Source: Bifidobacterium sp. ESL0784 (GTDB lineage Bacteria; Actinomycetota; Actinomycetes; Actinomycetales; Bifidobacteriaceae). From it: a stretch of 64,000 bases of DNA. This document shows positions 1 through 8,729 of this stretch, piece by piece; the stretch's first letter is position 1, and each line of letters starts with the position of its first letter. The position numbers and the translations under genes were made by a program. Under the pieces are notes generated by a model. That model did no database searches. It was not told the DNA's origin and saw only the letters and a program-made list of their open reading frames with translations. The stretch spans positions 372,001 through 436,000 of the forward strand of contig NZ_JAQTHV010000003.1 of assembly GCF_029433295.1 (NCBI RefSeq). The letters run 5' to 3'.

Positions 1-373
1 CATAGCTCCATGCCCGTGTGAAGGTCTTGGCGGTCACTGCGGAACCATCGCTGAATTTCCAGCCCGGCTTGAGCTTGATGGTATATTGCGAGGCGTCGGC
101 ATTGGGAGTGATGGACTGGGCCACTTCATTCTTGGAATTGCCTTTGGCATCGAAGTAGATCAGCCCGGAGAACGCAAGCTGAATGGGCTTGCCGCCACCG
201 GTCTCATTGGTATCTCCGGGAACCAACGGGTTGTTGGGTTCGGTCAGATATGCGGTGATCGTATGGTCGTTGGCCGCGGACGAATTGCCGCCGGACGACG
301 AGCTGCCGCAGGCCCCCAAAAGCATCGCCATCGAACAGCTGATAGCGAGCAATGCCAGAGATTTCTTCTTCAT
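1..373 (-). CDS. Oligopeptide-type ABC transporter substrate-binding lipoprotein, N-terminal part
   Basis: Only the first 124 codons are in the window; the gene runs off the left edge. The ATG at 373 is followed by a basic start, a hydrophobic stretch and a lipobox (LLGAC, Cys22), so the mature protein should be lipid-anchored outside the membrane. It then has a Ser/Gly/Asn linker and the start of an SBP_bac_5 (OppA/DppA family) domain, including QLAFSGLI and a PGWKFSDG block. It closely matches the N-terminus of the full-length paralogue at 2458-4110, in both protein and DNA, which suggests tandem duplication. The likely role is capture of peptides or another small ligand for an ABC importer whose permeases are not in this window. 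The upstream AGGAG-like sequence (TCTCCT on the plus strand at 380-385) supports this start. Confidence 0.88.
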   Translation of the reverse strand, partial: MKKKSLALLAISCSMAMLLGACGSSSSGGNSSAANDHTITAYLTEPNNPLVPGDTNETGGGKPIQLAFSGLIYFDAKGNSKNEVAQSITPNADASQYTIKLKPGWKFSDGSAVTAKTFTRAWSY

Positions 374-512
374 TGATTTTTCTCCTTTGTTGTGGTTACT
401 TCTGCATAACCGATGGAAACAAAAACATCATTTTGCTGACGAATCAGCCTTTAACAAGAGGAAAGCAGGGCTTCTTCACATCTTCACGAACGGTAAGACG
501 GATACATGCGAA

Positions 513-2138
513 TCACCTGTTGAAGCCGAAAACACAGCAACTTTGCGGCCCCAATCGCAGTATGCCGTTATCGTCCAGAGCAACCTGCCCCAGAGAGACA
601 AGGGCGTTCCCGGCCCCTTGCCGCGGCATATGGATCGTGACGGTTTCGTTTTCCAAACCGGGATTCAGAGCGATGACGAGGTCACCGCTATCCTCGCCAA
701 GGCGTCGATAGACAAACGACTTTCCATCATCCGGCGCCGCGAGAACCTCGAAGCCCGCACCTGCCGACAGTGCTGGATGGTCATCACGAAGATGAAGCAG
801 ACTCCTGGTCCAGTTAAGGAGCGAATCGTCATCGTGCAGCTGCTCGGCCACAGTGGGAGCATCGGGCGAAGAATCGACCGGCAGATAAAGCAAATCGGGG
901 TCCGCCTGCGAGAAGCCGAGGTTCTTGTCGGAAGACCATTGCATCGGCGTACGCGTGCCGGTCCTTCGGTAGCCGCCCTCTTTGGTAGGCAAGGTTTCGA
1001 GGTAATTCATGCCGATTTCATCGCCGTAATAGATGAAAGGCGCCCCCGGCATGGTCAGTATCATTGCCAGCACCAGCTTGTACTCGCGCTGTGAAAGCAT
1101 CGGCATGATCCTGTTGGTGTCGTGGTTGCAGGTGATCATGCAGAAATAGCCGTTGCCCTCGCCGGACCGGTAAAGCGGAAGATAATCGGAAAGAAACGCG
1201 CCGATGCCGGTGCTGCTTTCGGCTTTGACGTAGCTCAGATTTTGCTTTTTGCCCTCCCAAGTCAGGATGTTGCGCACCAGCTTGTGGTACCCGTTGCCTT
1301 CCTTGGTGTCGGACTGGCCTCCGTCGAGGTTGTCGAGATAGAAATCCATATCAAAGCCGGCAGCGAAGGACTGCTTGGGATTCGACCATTCGGAGACGAA
1401 TGCGGCCTCGGGAAACTCAGGTCTGATGGTGGCGAACATCTGCCTCCAGGCCGCGACCGTCCAACTGTGGTCCGCATCGTCGTTCTTGACCAGCGAATCG
1501 GCCAGGTCCACGCGGAAACCATCACATCCTTTGGAAAGCCAAAAACGCATGACATCGACCATGGCGTTGCGTGTCGCCCGTGCGGCCGGGGAGTCAGGGG
1601 ACATCTGCCAGGCCCTGTCACGTCTGCCGAAACCATAATTCAATGCGGGCTGCGATTTGAAGTAATTGAGGATATAGGCACCGTCTCGCGGACATTCACC
1701 GCCGACAAACGGCATCGTATAGCGTTCGAAAGCCCCGTTTGTCCATATATAGCGATCCGAGAATTCATTGCGTTCGGCCAATTGGCTTGCCTTGAACCAC
1801 TCATGTTCCTCGCTGGTATGTCCGGGAACCAAATCGAGCAGCACATGCATCCCTTTGCTGTGTGCGGCTTCGAAGAGATCGACCATATCCTGATTGGTGC
1901 CGTAGCGGGGGGCTATCTTTTTGTAGTCCCGGACATCGTAACCGGCGTCCTTGAACGGGGAATCAAAGCATGGATTGATCCAGATGGCGTTGCAGCCCAA
2001 GTCATGAATATAATCGAGTTTTTCGGTGATACCAGGCAAATCCCCTATACCGTCGCAGTTGCTGTCGTAAAAACTCTGTGGGTAGATCTCATAGAATCTT
2101 GCATCCTGAAGCCACGACGGTGTCTTGGTAATCGACAT
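513..2138 (-). CDS. GH13 alpha-glucosidase (oligo-1,6-glucosidase/alpha-amylase family)
   Basis: A 541-residue cytoplasmic glycoside hydrolase of family GH13 with no signal peptide. The conserved regions are visible in order: DLVPGHTS near residue 102 (region I), GFRVDLADS near 210 (the Asp is the nucleophile), FVSEWSNP near 248 (the Glu is the acid/base) and TCNHDTNRI near 337 (the transition-state-stabilising Asp). The opening WLQDARFYEIYPQSF resembles oligo-1,6-glucosidases and related exo-acting enzymes. It most likely releases glucose from imported alpha-glucosides. Exact linkage specificity cannot be read here; subfamilies such as trehalose-converting enzymes are alternatives. It sits between two substrate-binding protein genes on the same strand, an unusual neighbour for peptide-type binding proteins. 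Confidence 0.9.
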   Translation of the reverse strand: MSITKTPSWLQDARFYEIYPQSFYDSNCDGIGDLPGITEKLDYIHDLGCNAIWINPCFDSPFKDAGYDVRDYKKIAPRYGTNQDMVDLFEAAHSKGMHVLLDLVPGHTSEEHEWFKASQLAERNEFSDRYIWTNGAFERYTMPFVGGECPRDGAYILNYFKSQPALNYGFGRRDRAWQMSPDSPAARATRNAMVDVMRFWLSKGCDGFRVDLADSLVKNDDADHSWTVAAWRQMFATIRPEFPEAAFVSEWSNPKQSFAAGFDMDFYLDNLDGGQSDTKEGNGYHKLVRNILTWEGKKQNLSYVKAESSTGIGAFLSDYLPLYRSGEGNGYFCMITCNHDTNRIMPMLSQREYKLVLAMILTMPGAPFIYYGDEIGMNYLETLPTKEGGYRRTGTRTPMQWSSDKNLGFSQADPDLLYLPVDSSPDAPTVAEQLHDDDSLLNWTRSLLHLRDDHPALSAGAGFEVLAAPDDGKSFVYRRLGEDSGDLVIALNPGLENETVTIHMPRQGAGNALVSLGQVALDDNGILRLGPQSCCVFGFNR

Positions 2139-2199
2139 ACCGGGTTTTCCCTTCTCTCGCCATCGATGAAACGAAATAACATCGTATTCTCTACAAAGA

Positions 2200-2205
2200 A
2201 TTATA
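2200..2205 (-). promoter_or_regulatory. Candidate -10 box (TATAAT) for the GH13 gene
   Basis: On the minus strand TATAAT lies about 60 nt upstream of the GH13 start. I see no clear -35 hexamer. Between this box and the start there is an imperfect inverted repeat (CGATG...CATCG, about 2163-2183) that could be an operator. The rest of the 2139-2457 gap holds this promoter region and the terminator at 2335-2374. Confidence 0.4.
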
Positions 2206-2334
2206 TCCGAGGCATTTAATCAGACACACCTATAGCGATTGTTTTAACCCATGCACCGCTGACGACTTGCCACAAGGCTTTCTCGCCCAGGCAACCCTCC
2301 CGGTGTTTCTTTACACAAACCGTTGGATTCCAAC

Positions 2335-2374
2335 AAAAAAGGAAGCACATGACAAAAGCATGTGCTTCCTTTTA
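2335..2374 (-). terminator. Rho-independent terminator of the substrate-binding protein gene
   Basis: Perfect 11-bp stem (GGAAGCACATG / CATGTGCTTCC) with a 7-nt loop. On the minus strand it is followed by a run of T. It lies 84 nt past the stop of the 2458-4110 gene and separates it from the GH13 gene. Confidence 0.9.
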
Positions 2375-2457
2375 TTGGCGACCGATATAATCCCCGGCGA
2401 ATCAATCCCTTACGGATAAAGCGACATAAAGCCGAAGGATCACGCTAAAAGGTCGTC

Positions 2458-4110
2458 TCACTTACGGGTTATTTCGCCGTAGACAGGCTCGCCCTGCCAA
2501 TTCATTTCGAATCCATTGACCTTGGTCGAAGCGACACCATCATTGTTCTTATAATACATAGGGATGGCGGGCAGATCGTTGAGCAGAATCTCCTGAGCCT
2601 GGGTATAGAAGCCGTTGGCCGTATCCTGATCCTTGGCCGCATAAGCCTGATCGATCAGCGCATCAAACTTCGGGTTCTTGTAACCGCCGTCATTCGAACC
2701 GTTGCCATCGGCAGCGCCGGAAGCGAAGTTCTGGAACAGGTAGTTCTCAGCCGAGGGATAATCCGGCTGCCAGCCCGAACGGAACGCGCCCTTGATGGAG
2801 TGGTTGCCCACCGCATCACGGAACTGCTGGAAGGTCGGCATCGGATTGGTGCTGGCGACCTTGGAACCGAGCGCGTTGTTGATGGAGTTGACAACAGCGT
2901 CGAAAATAGGCTTGGACCCGCCATCAGCGTTGTAAGCGAAGGTGAGGGGTTCGGTGTCCTTGGAGATGGCTTCGGCCTTCTGCCAGAGTTCCTTGGCCTT
3001 GGTCGGGTTGTACTTGAGGTTCTCGCTGCCCTTGAGGCCGGACTTGTAGCCAGGGGTCAACGGCGAGGTGAAATCATCGGCCGGCACGCCCAGACCACTG
3101 AGGATCTTGTTGACGATGGTCTTGCGGTCGATCGCCATGGAAATCGCCTGACGACGCAGGGTACCTTCCTCGGTGCCGGACTTGAAGTGGTTGAGATCGG
3201 AAGGAATGGTGAACATCTGGTTGACGGAACCAGGCTTGTTGTAAGGCTGGACGCTGGAATCGGTACGGAAGGACTTGCTGTCGGCAGCAGGGACGGTTTC
3301 CATGACGTCAAGCTTGCCGGCCTGAACGTCGGCATAGGCCGCATCATCCTTGGTGTAGATCTTGAAGGTGACACCGTCGTTCTTGACAGGCTGGACACCC
3401 TTGTAATCCTTGTTCTTCACGAGTTTAATGTCATTGCTGTGGTCCCACGCGACGACCTTGTAGGGGCCATCTCCAACCGGCTTCTCGCCGAACGCCTTGG
3501 GATCCTTGTAGAAGGAGGCGGGCAGAGGCGCGAAGGCGTAATGGCCTACCTTGATCGGGAAAGTCGAATCGGGCTGTGCCATATCGACGGTGAAGGTCTT
3601 GTCGTCGACGATCTTGAGACCGGAAAGCTGCTCGTCACCCTTGAGGCCATCAGGCTTCTGCAGGTCGGAGAAACCTTTGATAGTGGAGAAGAACGAAGAA
3701 CCCTTCTGTGCGTTCTTCGCGTTGGCCGTATAGCTCCAAGCCTTCGTGAAGGACTCGGCAGTGACAGGAGTGCCATCAGTGAATTTCCAGCCCGGCTTGA
3801 GCTTGACGGTGTATTGGGTCGAATTGGCATTCGGAGTGATCGACTGAGCGACCTCGTTCTTCGGATTGCCCTTGGAATCAAAAGTAATCAGACCCGAGAA
3901 GGCAAGCTGAATGGGCTTTGCCCCTTCACTCTCATTGGTGTTGCCGGGGACCAGCGGATTCTGCGGTTCACTGCTGTAAGCAATAATGATGTTGCTGCCG
4001 CCCTTGGACGATGAGCTCGACGAAGAGCCAGAGCCGGAGCCACCGCAGGCACTAAGAAGCATGGCCACTGAGCAGGCTACCGCCGCGAGTGCCAGACCTT
4101 TCTTCTTCAT
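2458..4110 (-). CDS. Oligopeptide-type ABC transporter substrate-binding lipoprotein (SBP_bac_5)
   Basis: A 550-residue extracellular binding protein. It has a KKKGLALAA signal start, a hydrophobic core and lipobox MLLSACGG (Cys about 22), followed by a Gly/Ser linker of about 15 residues. The body is a full-length OppA/DppA-type family 5 binding domain, ending in a domain with the typical PDYPSAENYLFQNF block near residue 430. It is expected to capture peptides (some family members bind other ligands) for an ABC importer; no permease or ATPase is encoded nearby. It is a paralogue of the gene cut by the left window edge. The start at 4110 is preceded by GGAGAAATC. It ends at its own terminator (2335-2374). 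Confidence 0.92.
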   Translation of the reverse strand: MKKKGLALAAVACSVAMLLSACGGSGSGSSSSSSSKGGSNIIIAYSSEPQNPLVPGNTNESEGAKPIQLAFSGLITFDSKGNPKNEVAQSITPNANSTQYTVKLKPGWKFTDGTPVTAESFTKAWSYTANAKNAQKGSSFFSTIKGFSDLQKPDGLKGDEQLSGLKIVDDKTFTVDMAQPDSTFPIKVGHYAFAPLPASFYKDPKAFGEKPVGDGPYKVVAWDHSNDIKLVKNKDYKGVQPVKNDGVTFKIYTKDDAAYADVQAGKLDVMETVPAADSKSFRTDSSVQPYNKPGSVNQMFTIPSDLNHFKSGTEEGTLRRQAISMAIDRKTIVNKILSGLGVPADDFTSPLTPGYKSGLKGSENLKYNPTKAKELWQKAEAISKDTEPLTFAYNADGGSKPIFDAVVNSINNALGSKVASTNPMPTFQQFRDAVGNHSIKGAFRSGWQPDYPSAENYLFQNFASGAADGNGSNDGGYKNPKFDALIDQAYAAKDQDTANGFYTQAQEILLNDLPAIPMYYKNNDGVASTKVNGFEMNWQGEPVYGEITRK

Positions 4111-4307
4111 AAGATTTCTCCTATCTTTGTATTTTGTGCAGAAACCCGCACTTCAAACAAAAAAGGCCGGCATAGTCGCCAACCTCATTGCTTTGCATTT
4201 CAAGTTATACGCTAGCTTATGGATTATGCAAGCCCGTTTTCAAAAAATGAACAGCAAAAATTCATGGAGACCATTGAATGTCTATATAAAAAAAGCAAAT
4301 CCTATCG

Positions 4308-5336
4308 TTACGCTCGCGGAAAAGCCTGGCGATACCGCGACTTCAATTGCTCGATGGAAACATGTGTATAACGTTGCGTGGTTTTCAGGGAGGAATGACC
4401 AAGCATCTCCTGCACTTCTCTTAAGTCGGCACCGCCGTCGAGCAGGTGGGTCGCCGCGCTGTGGCGCAAAGCGTGTGGGCCGATGTCGGGCACCCCAGCT
4501 TTTTCGGCCTGCTCGTGGACCACCTCACGCACCACACGCTGATCGATGCGCGCCCCGCGAGCCCCGAGAAACAACGCAGCTTTCGAATCGTTGGATTTAT
4601 CGGCTTCTCCTCTACCCTTAATAACACTTGCGCCATCAGCGGCGCTTGCAGTTTTAGCCAGTTTTACTTTTTTAGAAACAATTTTTCCCGATTTGGATTG
4701 GTCTCCAGCTTTAAATAAGACCGGCCGCCCCGAATCTGAAAGCCATGCTTCAAGCGCACGGCAAGCGGGCGCCCCGAACGGCACAACGCGTTGCTTGTCT
4801 CCTTTGCCGGTGACACGAACGGTCCTAGTATCGAAAGCGACATCGCTGATATCGAGTCCGGTGAGCTCAGCGACGCGAATGCCGGTGGCGTAGAGCAGCT
4901 CCACCATCGCGGCATCGCGCAGGGCGAGCGCCTCGTCTTTGGGCTTCGGAGAAACTTGGGCGTCGACACTATCCATCAGCTTCTCGGCCTGGGATTCGTT
5001 CAAGACAGTGGGCAAGGTCTGCGGGATTTTCGGCGTCATCAGTGTTGCGGCGGGATTGGTGGCGATGACATCGTGCTCGTCGGCCCAAGCGAAAAAGTTG
5101 CGCACGGCCACGGTTTTGCGTGCCATGGAACTGCGGGCGTGAGTGCCTGATTCGTGGGCCATCCAGCCTCGCAGGTCCTCGAGTCTGACCGTGTCTAGGG
5201 TGGTTACGCCACTATCGGTAAGAAAACCCAGACATTCCAGCAAATCACTGCGGTAAGCCTTCACCGTGTTATCGGAAAGCCCGCGGTTGGCTTTGAGAAA
5301 GGTAAGAAACTGGTTTATCTGACGCCGATATTCCAT
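4308..5336 (-). CDS. xerC: Site-specific tyrosine recombinase XerC
   Basis: A 342-residue tyrosine recombinase, which with XerD resolves chromosome dimers at dif. The N-terminal SAM-like core-binding domain starts MEYRRQINQF. The catalytic set is complete: Arg in ATGIRVAELTGLD, Lys in VTGKGDKQRVVPF, HALRHSAATHLL (HxxR), then LGHSSLKTTQRYTHV with the second His and the nucleophilic Tyr. I chose the ATG at 5336 because it has GAGGAAAC about 10 nt upstream and matches the family N-terminus; a longer frame to 5405 lacks this. Between the Lys motif and ALFLGARG there is a Lys/Ser/Ala-rich insertion of about 40 residues not typical of XerC. A second Xer recombinase (15795-16715) has no such insertion and is called XerD. 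Confidence 0.9.
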   Translation of the reverse strand: MEYRRQINQFLTFLKANRGLSDNTVKAYRSDLLECLGFLTDSGVTTLDTVRLEDLRGWMAHESGTHARSSMARKTVAVRNFFAWADEHDVIATNPAATLMTPKIPQTLPTVLNESQAEKLMDSVDAQVSPKPKDEALALRDAAMVELLYATGIRVAELTGLDISDVAFDTRTVRVTGKGDKQRVVPFGAPACRALEAWLSDSGRPVLFKAGDQSKSGKIVSKKVKLAKTASAADGASVIKGRGEADKSNDSKAALFLGARGARIDQRVVREVVHEQAEKAGVPDIGPHALRHSAATHLLDGGADLREVQEMLGHSSLKTTQRYTHVSIEQLKSRYRQAFPRA

Positions 5337-5385
5337 AAACTTTGTTTCCTCAATATTGTATTTCACATTACGATATCGCGAGCAA

Positions 5386-5940
5386 CTAAGACTCATCAAA
5401 CCCAAATCGCACTAATCTATGATATTCTTCTGCTTCTGGGTCCCGGCCCGTATCACTAAATCCATTCCTCTTGAAAAGTGTCATGCTATTTTTATTGTCA
5501 GGATCTATTCGCACACCAATAACTGCGTCTCTTCCAGTTTCTTTTTGATTGTTTTCCATGACAGAAAGAGCATGCTTCAACGTCGAATCTCCGAAATGGC
5601 AACCTTTTGCATCCAGAGATCTGGCAATATAACCAATCATATAGGTTCCCATCGAGTCTCTTTTTGTTCCACCGACAACGCCGAACCAAACAAAAGACCA
5701 GATACGTTCCTGCTTCTCGCGAGATACACAAATATCGACCCACTGACTCTTGCGGTCCCACGCTCTCATATCCCGTATCGTGGATTGAACCTCATACTCA
5801 TATTCTGCGTAATATTGATTATGTTTTCGCACAGCATTTAAAGCAAAGCCGCCCAAAGGGGCGGCACATGCAAATTGCTGCAGTCTTCCTCTATAATCAG
5901 GAGACGCTTCAGTCCAGCGGCAGTCGCTTTCGCTTGTCAT
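5386..5940 (-). CDS. GNAT-fold N-acetyltransferase-like protein in an AT-rich islet
   Basis: A 184-residue protein. Its second half looks like a GNAT domain: a central strand before a long helix (FGDSTLKHALSVME), then VIGVRIDPDNKNSMTLFKRN, the usual 'N..a..ly.k.GF' ending near residue 155, and GFSDTG. The N-terminal half is not recognised. The ATG at 5940 has GGGAGA just upstream; a frame open to 6129 has no comparable signal. It overlaps the end of a 52-codon ORF (5909-6067), so the two are probably co-transcribed and translationally coupled. The segment is clearly more AT-rich than the flanking genes, suggesting acquisition. A small partner followed by a GNAT protein recalls GNAT toxin-antitoxin pairs, but the partner shows no ribbon-helix-helix pattern and no toxin assignment is justified. 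Confidence 0.6.
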   Translation of the reverse strand: MTSESDCRWTEASPDYRGRLQQFACAAPLGGFALNAVRKHNQYYAEYEYEVQSTIRDMRAWDRKSQWVDICVSREKQERIWSFVWFGVVGGTKRDSMGTYMIGYIARSLDAKGCHFGDSTLKHALSVMENNQKETGRDAVIGVRIDPDNKNSMTLFKRNGFSDTGRDPEAEEYHRLVRFGFDES

Positions 5941-6067
5941 ATTTCTCCCGTGCCGCTTCAATAAAATCTTTATTAAAAGAACGTTCCAAAGACTGCCAAT
6001 ACTCATCTTGCTTAAGATTTCGGCCAGTCGGCGCCTTGGCGCGCTCAAGTATCTTATCTCGTGCCAT
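5909..6067 (-). CDS. Small ORF of 52 codons upstream of, and overlapping, the GNAT gene
   Basis: Translated by hand. It starts MARDKILERAKAPTGRN, passes through DEYWQSLERSFNKDFIEAA and ends KRKRLPLD before TGA at 5909. AAAGGA lies about 12 nt before the ATG. It is highly charged, probably helical, with no membrane segment or recognisable domain. Its last 30 nt overlap the start of the GNAT gene in another frame, a typical arrangement of coupled pairs. An antitoxin-like or chaperone-like partner is possible. Function unknown. Confidence 0.5.
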   Translation of the reverse strand: MARDKILERAKAPTGRNLKQDEYWQSLERSFNKDFIEAAREKYDKRKRLPLD

Positions 6068-6241
6068 ATTGTCCCACTTTCCTTTGGTTTTACAAAGTCT
6101 GGTACGCTCAGAAAATTAGTGCCAAACAATGTTCTTACACTTTACAAGAACGGAATGACTGATTACAACAATGTTTGCGTATAGTGGATAACGAATAACT
6201 TAACGATAGTATTCGAAATCAACTTCACGAAAGCGGAAAAC

Positions 6242-6517
6242 ATGCCGTTACCAAAGTCCATTCCTACCGGGGCACGGCTTATGGTGCGCACGTTGGACGG
6301 GCACGATCCGCAGACCGGCCGTCAGCAGTTCCGCGATTTCATCGGCCATGTCCGCTCGTGGGACAGCAACACGCTTTGCATCACACGTGACCCTGCCGCC
6401 AACGGGTCACGCCCGGCTCAGGATGTTGATATCCCACGCGAACGCATTGTTGCGCTGAAGCCGATCCCCGAGCGCAAACAGCCGCATCAGCGCAGCCCCG
6501 AATCAACCGGCAGATGA
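6242..6517 (+). CDS. Conserved hypothetical small protein (DUF6725-like)
   Basis: A 91-residue soluble protein without signal or membrane segments. The N-terminus MPLPKSIPTGARLMVRT is followed by an RDFIGHVRSWD stretch and a basic, Pro/Gln/Arg-rich tail. From memory it resembles a family of small actinobacterial proteins called DUF6725; I cannot confirm that here. GCGGAAAAC just before the ATG could serve as a weak ribosome binding site. It is read divergently from the AT-rich small ORF/GNAT pair, and base composition returns to normal at this gene. No function can be proposed. Confidence 0.65.
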   Translation: MPLPKSIPTGARLMVRTLDGHDPQTGRQQFRDFIGHVRSWDSNTLCITRDPAANGSRPAQDVDIPRERIVALKPIPERKQPHQRSPESTGR

Positions 6518-6609
6518 AACGATCAAGACCTGGCGCAATTCTCAGGTGCAAAATTTGCAGTACAACATGATTGATTTTCAACGCCTGCCTAAACTGTAAT
6601 ACAAATCGG

Positions 6610-7683
6610 TCAAATGGCGGAACGCCTCTCGACCTCGACCTGCCAGGGTTGGATGAAACGGACGACATGTTCTCCGCGGCGTGCGGAATCGAGGAAGGTG
6701 CATTGCCAATCCGACTTCGCAACATCAATGACGATGCGCTTCCCCGCTCCTGATTCGGTTTCTTTGACCGAACCCGTTTCGAGGGCGGCAACGTCATTGC
6801 CGCCACCATCGGTTTCTCCGGACGTGCCGAACTTCCTTTCGCGCAGCTTGTAGTCACGAAACGGCTGGCCAGCGGTGAAGAACCGGTTCAGCGCCCCGTC
6901 ATCGTGGGAGTGCAGATCATCAGCGAATGAGGTGAGCCTGACGGCAAGGTCGCGCAACAGCATTTCTACGTTGTCCGCGTTCTCCTCAATCATCGCGCGG
7001 GTGCGTTCAGGGTCGGTCAGGGCCACTCGGGTCATGTCGCGCCAGGAACCGGCGGCGAGTGCAGTGGCAATGTTGCGATCCGGGCTTTGACTCAGTTCGT
7101 TGATGAATGCGGTCGAAACGACATGCGGCGCATGCGAGATCATCGCGGCTGCTCGGTCGTGGGTCTGGTCGTCAAGAACGATGATGCGGTCGCCGGCCAC
7201 ACCGGTAATCAGCGTGGCTACCTTGAGGAAACGCTGGTAATCGGTGGATTCGTCAACTGTCACTGCCCAAAGCGCATTGTCGTAGATGGCCGGATCGCTG
7301 GCCGCAAACCCAGAAAACTCGGTGCCGGCCATCGGATGCGCCCCGACATAGCAATCAGCCAGACCGGCTTCTTTGACCTGCTGATGCACCATGGCCTTGA
7401 CGCTGCCGACATCACTCAGCGTGGTTGCTTTGCGGTCAAGCATCGGCGCCAACCGTCGCAACATCTCGGGCATGGCCTTCAGCGGATTGCACAGGAAAAG
7501 TATCTCCGGCTTGGCTGCGGCGAGTTCTTCTAACGAGCCCATGCAGGCAATCCCGTCCTGGCGTGCGGCTGCATATGGTTTTTCGTTGTGGTTGAAAGCG
7601 ACGACCTCAACGCCTCGTTGGGTCAACAGCCTCGCCAGCGAACCGCCAATAAGCCCCAAACCGACAATCCCGACCGTTTTCAC
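6610..7683 (-). CDS. tyrA: Prephenate dehydrogenase
   Basis: A 357-residue enzyme of tyrosine synthesis that converts prephenate to 4-hydroxyphenylpyruvate with NAD(P)+. The N-terminal Rossmann motif is VGIVGLGLIGGSLARLL. The conserved GAHPMAGTEFSGF block lies near residue 125, and the helical dimerisation domain follows (SHAPHVVSTAF near 190). I chose the GTG at 7683 because it overlaps the pheA stop (GTGA), the usual sign of translational coupling, and places the Rossmann motif at the N-terminus; an open frame to 7878 reads through pheA. The last 40 residues or so (after KRIVIDVAKSDWQ) are not part of the usual core. It is the last gene of the membrane protein-pheA-tyrA group. Confidence 0.92.
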   Translation of the reverse strand: MKTVGIVGLGLIGGSLARLLTQRGVEVVAFNHNEKPYAAARQDGIACMGSLEELAAAKPEILFLCNPLKAMPEMLRRLAPMLDRKATTLSDVGSVKAMVHQQVKEAGLADCYVGAHPMAGTEFSGFAASDPAIYDNALWAVTVDESTDYQRFLKVATLITGVAGDRIIVLDDQTHDRAAAMISHAPHVVSTAFINELSQSPDRNIATALAAGSWRDMTRVALTDPERTRAMIEENADNVEMLLRDLAVRLTSFADDLHSHDDGALNRFFTAGQPFRDYKLRERKFGTSGETDGGGNDVAALETGSVKETESGAGKRIVIDVAKSDWQCTFLDSARRGEHVVRFIQPWQVEVERRSAI

Positions 7684-8729
7684 CACAGCAGTTCCCTTTC
7701 CTCTTTCGTCTCGACATCGCTTGCATGCAAGCGTTTGCGGCATATCCCGCCTTGCGGCAGCATCCAAGTGTCGACCGGCGGGTTCGGATGCTCGCCTCTC
7801 GGATAGACGGCCAGTGTCTTGACCCAATCGCCGTCCGAGACAATCTGATGAAGAAGATGGCTGAAATTGGACTGCCATGGTGCTGCATCCAGGGTGATGA
7901 TGAAGCTGTAAGTGCCGGCGTGGCCCTTGATGGGCCGCGACATGAGGCTGGTCATGTTGAGGCCCTCGTCACGCACTGAATCAAGCAGTTTGGCGATGAC
8001 ACCGGGGCCGGTGCTCAACGGAATCACCGCGATAATCGTCTCGAAATCAGCGATATCGGCCTGCCGATACCCTTGCAAAACCGAGCGAGCATCATCTCTG
8101 GGAGCCACGACAAGAAAATCGGTATTGGCCCCGCCGAAGTCCTGAACATTGCGTTCCAGCGTTTTGAGACCATATAATTTACCGCACAAGGCCGGCCCCA
8201 ACGCCACCTGTCCCGACTTGACGTCACGGCAGGCCGCAGCGTTCGAAGAAGCGGGAACCGGGGTCAAATCATGCTCCCTAGCAAATCTTGTACATTGCGC
8301 CAAACCATGTGGGTGCGCCGTTATCTCATGCAATGGCGTATGCTCGCCTTCATTCGCATCACACACTTTGCCATCGTCGGCACGCACGAAAGCATCGAAC
8401 GCGATATCCACGCTCAGACGACTGAGACCGGCCAGATCCTTCGCGTCGATGACGACGTCAAGATTCGGAACGACATAGCCTTCAACGCTGTTTTCCCAGG
8501 CAATGACGCCCCAACCTTCTCCTGCCTCGACGTCACTGATGATGGAGGGAACATTTTCACGTGCGACCAGCGCAATATATTGGCCGTCTTCACCCAACAT
8601 CTCCGCCGCACTCGCAGCCGCCTGATGCGTGAATGAACCTTGCGGGCCAAGGAAGAACAGCTTGTGCGGGACGGAGTGCTTCGTTTGCCCTGTTCTATTA
8701 TCGTTTGTGTTCTCTTCGAAAGCGCTCAT
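7680..8729 (-). CDS. pheA: Prephenate dehydratase
   Basis: A 349-residue monofunctional enzyme converting prephenate to phenylpyruvate for phenylalanine synthesis. It opens with about 22 polar residues, then FLGPQGSFTHQAA. The catalytic region has the NSVEGYV segment near residue 80. The C-terminal ACT domain begins at GPGVIAKLLDSVRDEGLNM, with MSRPIKGHAGTYSF near 265, the part that normally senses phenylalanine. The family's conserved Thr-Arg-Phe site reads Thr-Asp-Phe here (GGANTDFLVV), an oddity treated as a finding. Both ends overlap neighbours by 4 nt (ATGA with the membrane protein gene, GTGA with tyrA), so this is an operon. Confidence 0.92.
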   Translation of the reverse strand: MSAFEENTNDNRTGQTKHSVPHKLFFLGPQGSFTHQAAASAAEMLGEDGQYIALVARENVPSIISDVEAGEGWGVIAWENSVEGYVVPNLDVVIDAKDLAGLSRLSVDIAFDAFVRADDGKVCDANEGEHTPLHEITAHPHGLAQCTRFAREHDLTPVPASSNAAACRDVKSGQVALGPALCGKLYGLKTLERNVQDFGGANTDFLVVAPRDDARSVLQGYRQADIADFETIIAVIPLSTGPGVIAKLLDSVRDEGLNMTSLMSRPIKGHAGTYSFIITLDAAPWQSNFSHLLHQIVSDGDWVKTLAVYPRGEHPNPPVDTWMLPQGGICRKRLHASDVETKEERELLW

